From: Gemmatimonadota bacterium | Lineage (GTDB): Bacteria; Gemmatimonadota; Gemmatimonadetes; Gemmatimonadales; GWC2-71-9 | Direction: 5' to 3' | Assembly: GCA_003221995.1 (NCBI GenBank) | Contig: QHUR01000043.1 | Location: 1-36,643, forward strand | DNA length: 36,643 nucleotides | In this document: in pieces, positions 35,225 to 36,643 of the stretch | How positions within the stretch are numbered: the first letter of the stretch is position 1 | How the letters are laid out: every line of letters starts with the position of its first letter | Translations under genes and position numbers: made by a program | Notes under the pieces: generated by a model | What the model saw: the letters and a program-made list of their open reading frames with translations, nothing else | Database searches by the model: none | Told to the model about the DNA's origin: nothing

Positions 35225-35772
35225 TGCCTCGCCCCGCGCACCACGTCCACCTGGTCCCGCCCGTCCAGCTCCGCGACCTGCACCTCGACCACGTCCCCCG
35301 GCCCCGTCTTGACCACCTTGCCGACGACGTCCGCTTGGATCGGCAGTTCCCGGCCGCCGCGGTCCACCAGCACGCACAGCGAGATGCGCTTGGGCCGGCC
35401 GAAGTCGGCGAGCTCGTCGAGCGCCGCGCGCACGGTGCGGCCCGTGTAGAGGACGTCGTCCACGATGACGGCGTGCTTGCCCGTGAGGTCGCCCGGGAGT
35501 CGGGTCTCCCCGATCACGGGCTTCGGTCCCACGGTCTGGAGATCATCGCGATAGAGGGTGATGTCGAGGGCGCCGCGGGGCACGAGCACGCCCTCTTGCT
35601 GCTCGATCAGCTTGGCGATCCGCTCGGCCAGCTCGACGCCGCGCCGCTGGATGCCGATGAGCACGAGATCGTCGGTCCCGTGAGCCAGCTCGATCACGGC
35701 GACCGCCATACGCTGAAGCGCCCGCGACAAAGCGCGGGCGTCCAGGATGCTGGTCCGTTCGGGCCGGCTCAT
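35221..35772 (-). CDS. pyrR: pyrimidine operon regulator / uracil phosphoribosyltransferase
   Basis: The 183-aa PRTase-fold protein has the PRPP-binding motif [12 protein letters not shown] (102-113) and [14 protein letters not shown] (39-52), as in PyrR. PyrR classically binds leader RNA of pyr operons when UMP is high; it may also make UMP from uracil and PRPP. I chose ATG 35772 because homology begins at [20 protein letters not shown]; upstream codons in the frame are Arg-rich and run through the promoter. There is no room for a PyrR attenuator in the leader. It opens the pyrRBC operon. Confidence 0.95.
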   Translation of the reverse strand: MSRPERTSILDARALSRALQRMAVAVIELAHGTDDLVLIGIQRRGVELAERIAKLIEQQEGVLVPRGALDITLYRDDLQTVGPKPVIGETRLPGDLTGKHAVIVDDVLYTGRTVRAALDELADFGRPKRISLCVLVDRGGRELPIQADVVGKVVKTGPGDVVEVQVAELDGRDQVDVVRGARQ

Positions 35773-35783
35773 CTCGAGGCTGG

Positions 35784-35811
35784 AAGTTAACCTCGGGGAC
35801 CCCAGGGTCAA
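35784..35811 (-). promoter_or_regulatory. promoter of pyrRBC
   Basis: On the minus strand TTGACC (35806-35811) lies 16 bases before TAACTT (35784-35789). The -35 hexamer equals those of the rpsT and M50 promoters. Transcription would start about six bases before the pyrR ATG, giving an almost leaderless mRNA. Confidence 0.45.
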
Positions 35812-35830
35812 CGGCGTCCGCCGACGCCGG

Positions 35831-35859
35831 TTGACGCGCGCGGCCGCACAGCGTCTTTT
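35831..35859 (+). promoter_or_regulatory. weak candidate promoter of the outer-membrane protein gene
   Basis: TTGACG (35831-35836) is followed after 17 bases by TCTTTT (35854-35859), a poor -10 match. It is the best candidate in the 122-base divergent gap between pyrR and the exported protein. Confidence 0.3.
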
Positions 35860-35894
35860 CGAGCCCCAGTTCTCCATTCGGGCTCGGAGGGCCT

Positions 35895-36643
35895 ATGCGG
35901 CACTACCTGTGGAGTCTCGTAGCACTGACGCTGGCCGCTACCTCGCTCGACGCGCAGGGGCTCCGCGACAAGATCTCCGACCTCTTCATCTTTGGGGCGG
36001 GCCAGGACCCGCTCTTCCTCAGCGGCACGGCCTCCGACCAGGCGACCGCGCTGCACGCCGACCACTTCGTCCCCTCCGCCGTATCCGATAACGGCACGCT
36101 CATTTCGTTCATCGGCACGGCGATCAGCCAGAACGTCGCGAACATACCGGTGAGCGCGACGAGCGGCGGGTCCACGTTCCACTTCGAGGGCGGCGCGCCG
36201 GTCAGGACCTCGGTCTCGCCTGGGCCGGTGTTCGCCGAGCGCGCCCAGACACTGGGCCGCGGCCGCGTCTTCGTCGGCGCGAACGTGAGCCGCCAGCACT
36301 TCGAGTCGTTGCGGGGCGTGAGCCTGAACGATATCCAGATGACCTTCACGCACGAGAACGTCACGGGCCCGAACTGCGACGCGCTCGTCGGCGCGAGCTG
36401 CGACCCCTACGGCGTCCCCACCCACGAGAACGACGTGATCGCGCTGCGCCTGGCGCTCGACATCGACATGACCGTCACGTCGTTCTTCGTGAGCTTCGGG
36501 CTGCTCGATCGCGTGGACATCGGCGTGGTGCTCCCGATCGTGTCCAGCTCGCTCCGCGGCACGAGCGACGCGCAGATCATTCCGTTCGGCGGCCCGCCCG
36601 CCCAGCACTTCTTCGGCGGCACGCCCGACAACCCGGTGCTCAC
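35895..36643 (+). CDS. exported outer-membrane barrel-type protein, partial at the window end
   Basis: The frame is open from ATG 35895 to the window edge (249 codons). It begins with a signal peptide, MRHYLWSLVALTLAATSLDA, likely cut near AQG. The mature part has alternating strands with amphipathic character (RVFVGANVSRQHFESLRGV, VTSFFVSFGLLDRVDIGVVL) typical of outer-membrane barrels; DRVDIGVVLPIVSSSLRG resembles phenol-degradation MetA-type transporters. Two Cys flank a loop (TGPNCDALVGASCDPYG). GGAGG precedes the start at short spacing. The competing minus-strand frame over this region is a shadow: it lacks any hydrophobic or domain pattern. Confidence 0.8.
   Translation, partial: MRHYLWSLVALTLAATSLDAQGLRDKISDLFIFGAGQDPLFLSGTASDQATALHADHFVPSAVSDNGTLISFIGTAISQNVANIPVSATSGGSTFHFEGGAPVRTSVSPGPVFAERAQTLGRGRVFVGANVSRQHFESLRGVSLNDIQMTFTHENVTGPNCDALVGASCDPYGVPTHENDVIALRLALDIDMTVTSFFVSFGLLDRVDIGVVLPIVSSSLRGTSDAQIIPFGGPPAQHFFGGTPDNPVL

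Noticed and set aside
35808-36608. A minus-strand open frame at the right edge
   Set aside because: The plus-strand frame from 35895 has a signal peptide and barrel-like strands, while the minus frame is Arg/Ala/Glu-rich and unstructured.

Overview
This window is high-GC bacterial chromosome with almost no non-coding DNA: no gap between genes exceeds about 125 bases, and most same-strand neighbours overlap by start/stop fusion (ATGA or GTGA). There is no phage, IS element, CRISPR array, rRNA or tRNA that I can see. The gene set (bacillithiol synthase BshA, PyrR-PyrB-PyrC, a Bat/MoxR cluster, an NTP_transf_4-type GlmU-like protein, groESL under a perfect CIRCE operator, many GTG/TTG starts) suggests an uncultivated Gemmatimonadota-like lineage. 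That placement is inferred from family resemblance; no phylogenetic marker was searched.

Layout. 1-2696 (+): end of a possible Roadblock protein, a single-domain response regulator, mannose-1-phosphate guanylyltransferase and a GlmU-like sugar nucleotidyltransferase. 2757-4601 (+): a transmembrane Ser/Thr kinase with its own promoter, ending in a perfect palindrome shared with a convergent small secreted protein. 5109-7078 (-): groEL and groES, with terminator, promoter and CIRCE. 7208-11287 (-): type III pantothenate kinase, a UbiA prenyltransferase, two small membrane proteins, a barrel-NlpC/P60 fusion and a small exported protein. 11386-11952 (+): a lone PH-like membrane protein.

11959-31648 (-) is one uninterrupted train of 18 genes: M50 protease, scpA, scpB, pseudouridine synthase, a 548-aa Rossmann protein, a HEAT-repeat protein, moxR, DUF58, a Bat-cluster membrane protein, batA, a batB-batC fusion, a batD-TPR-SH3 fusion, mutL, miaA, bshA, a DGGGP-synthase-like UbiA, uppP and birA. 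The only promoter I can support for it lies at 31696-31725, back to back with the rpsT promoter. 32084-32863 (-) is a coiled-coil zinc-ribbon protein convergent with rpsT. 32952-35772 (-) is pyrR-pyrB-pyrC. 35895 to the end (+) is an exported outer-membrane protein cut by the window edge.

The most unusual signal is a set of short tandem arrays with a strict 7- or 8-base period, of several unrelated sequence families, lying inside or at the edges of genes: in two signal-peptide coding regions (about 7591-7651 and 23945-23968), in the mutL linker (16992-17113), at the 3' end of miaA (15445-15597) and in the HEAT-protein linker (26915-26935). Weaker cases lie after groEL and before the M50 gene. 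Three of the sites are facing inverted pairs able to fold into hairpins. In the gene at 7208-7660 the two arms of one inverted pair encode the charged and hydrophobic parts of the same signal peptide. I regard these arrays as the best candidate for something undescribed.
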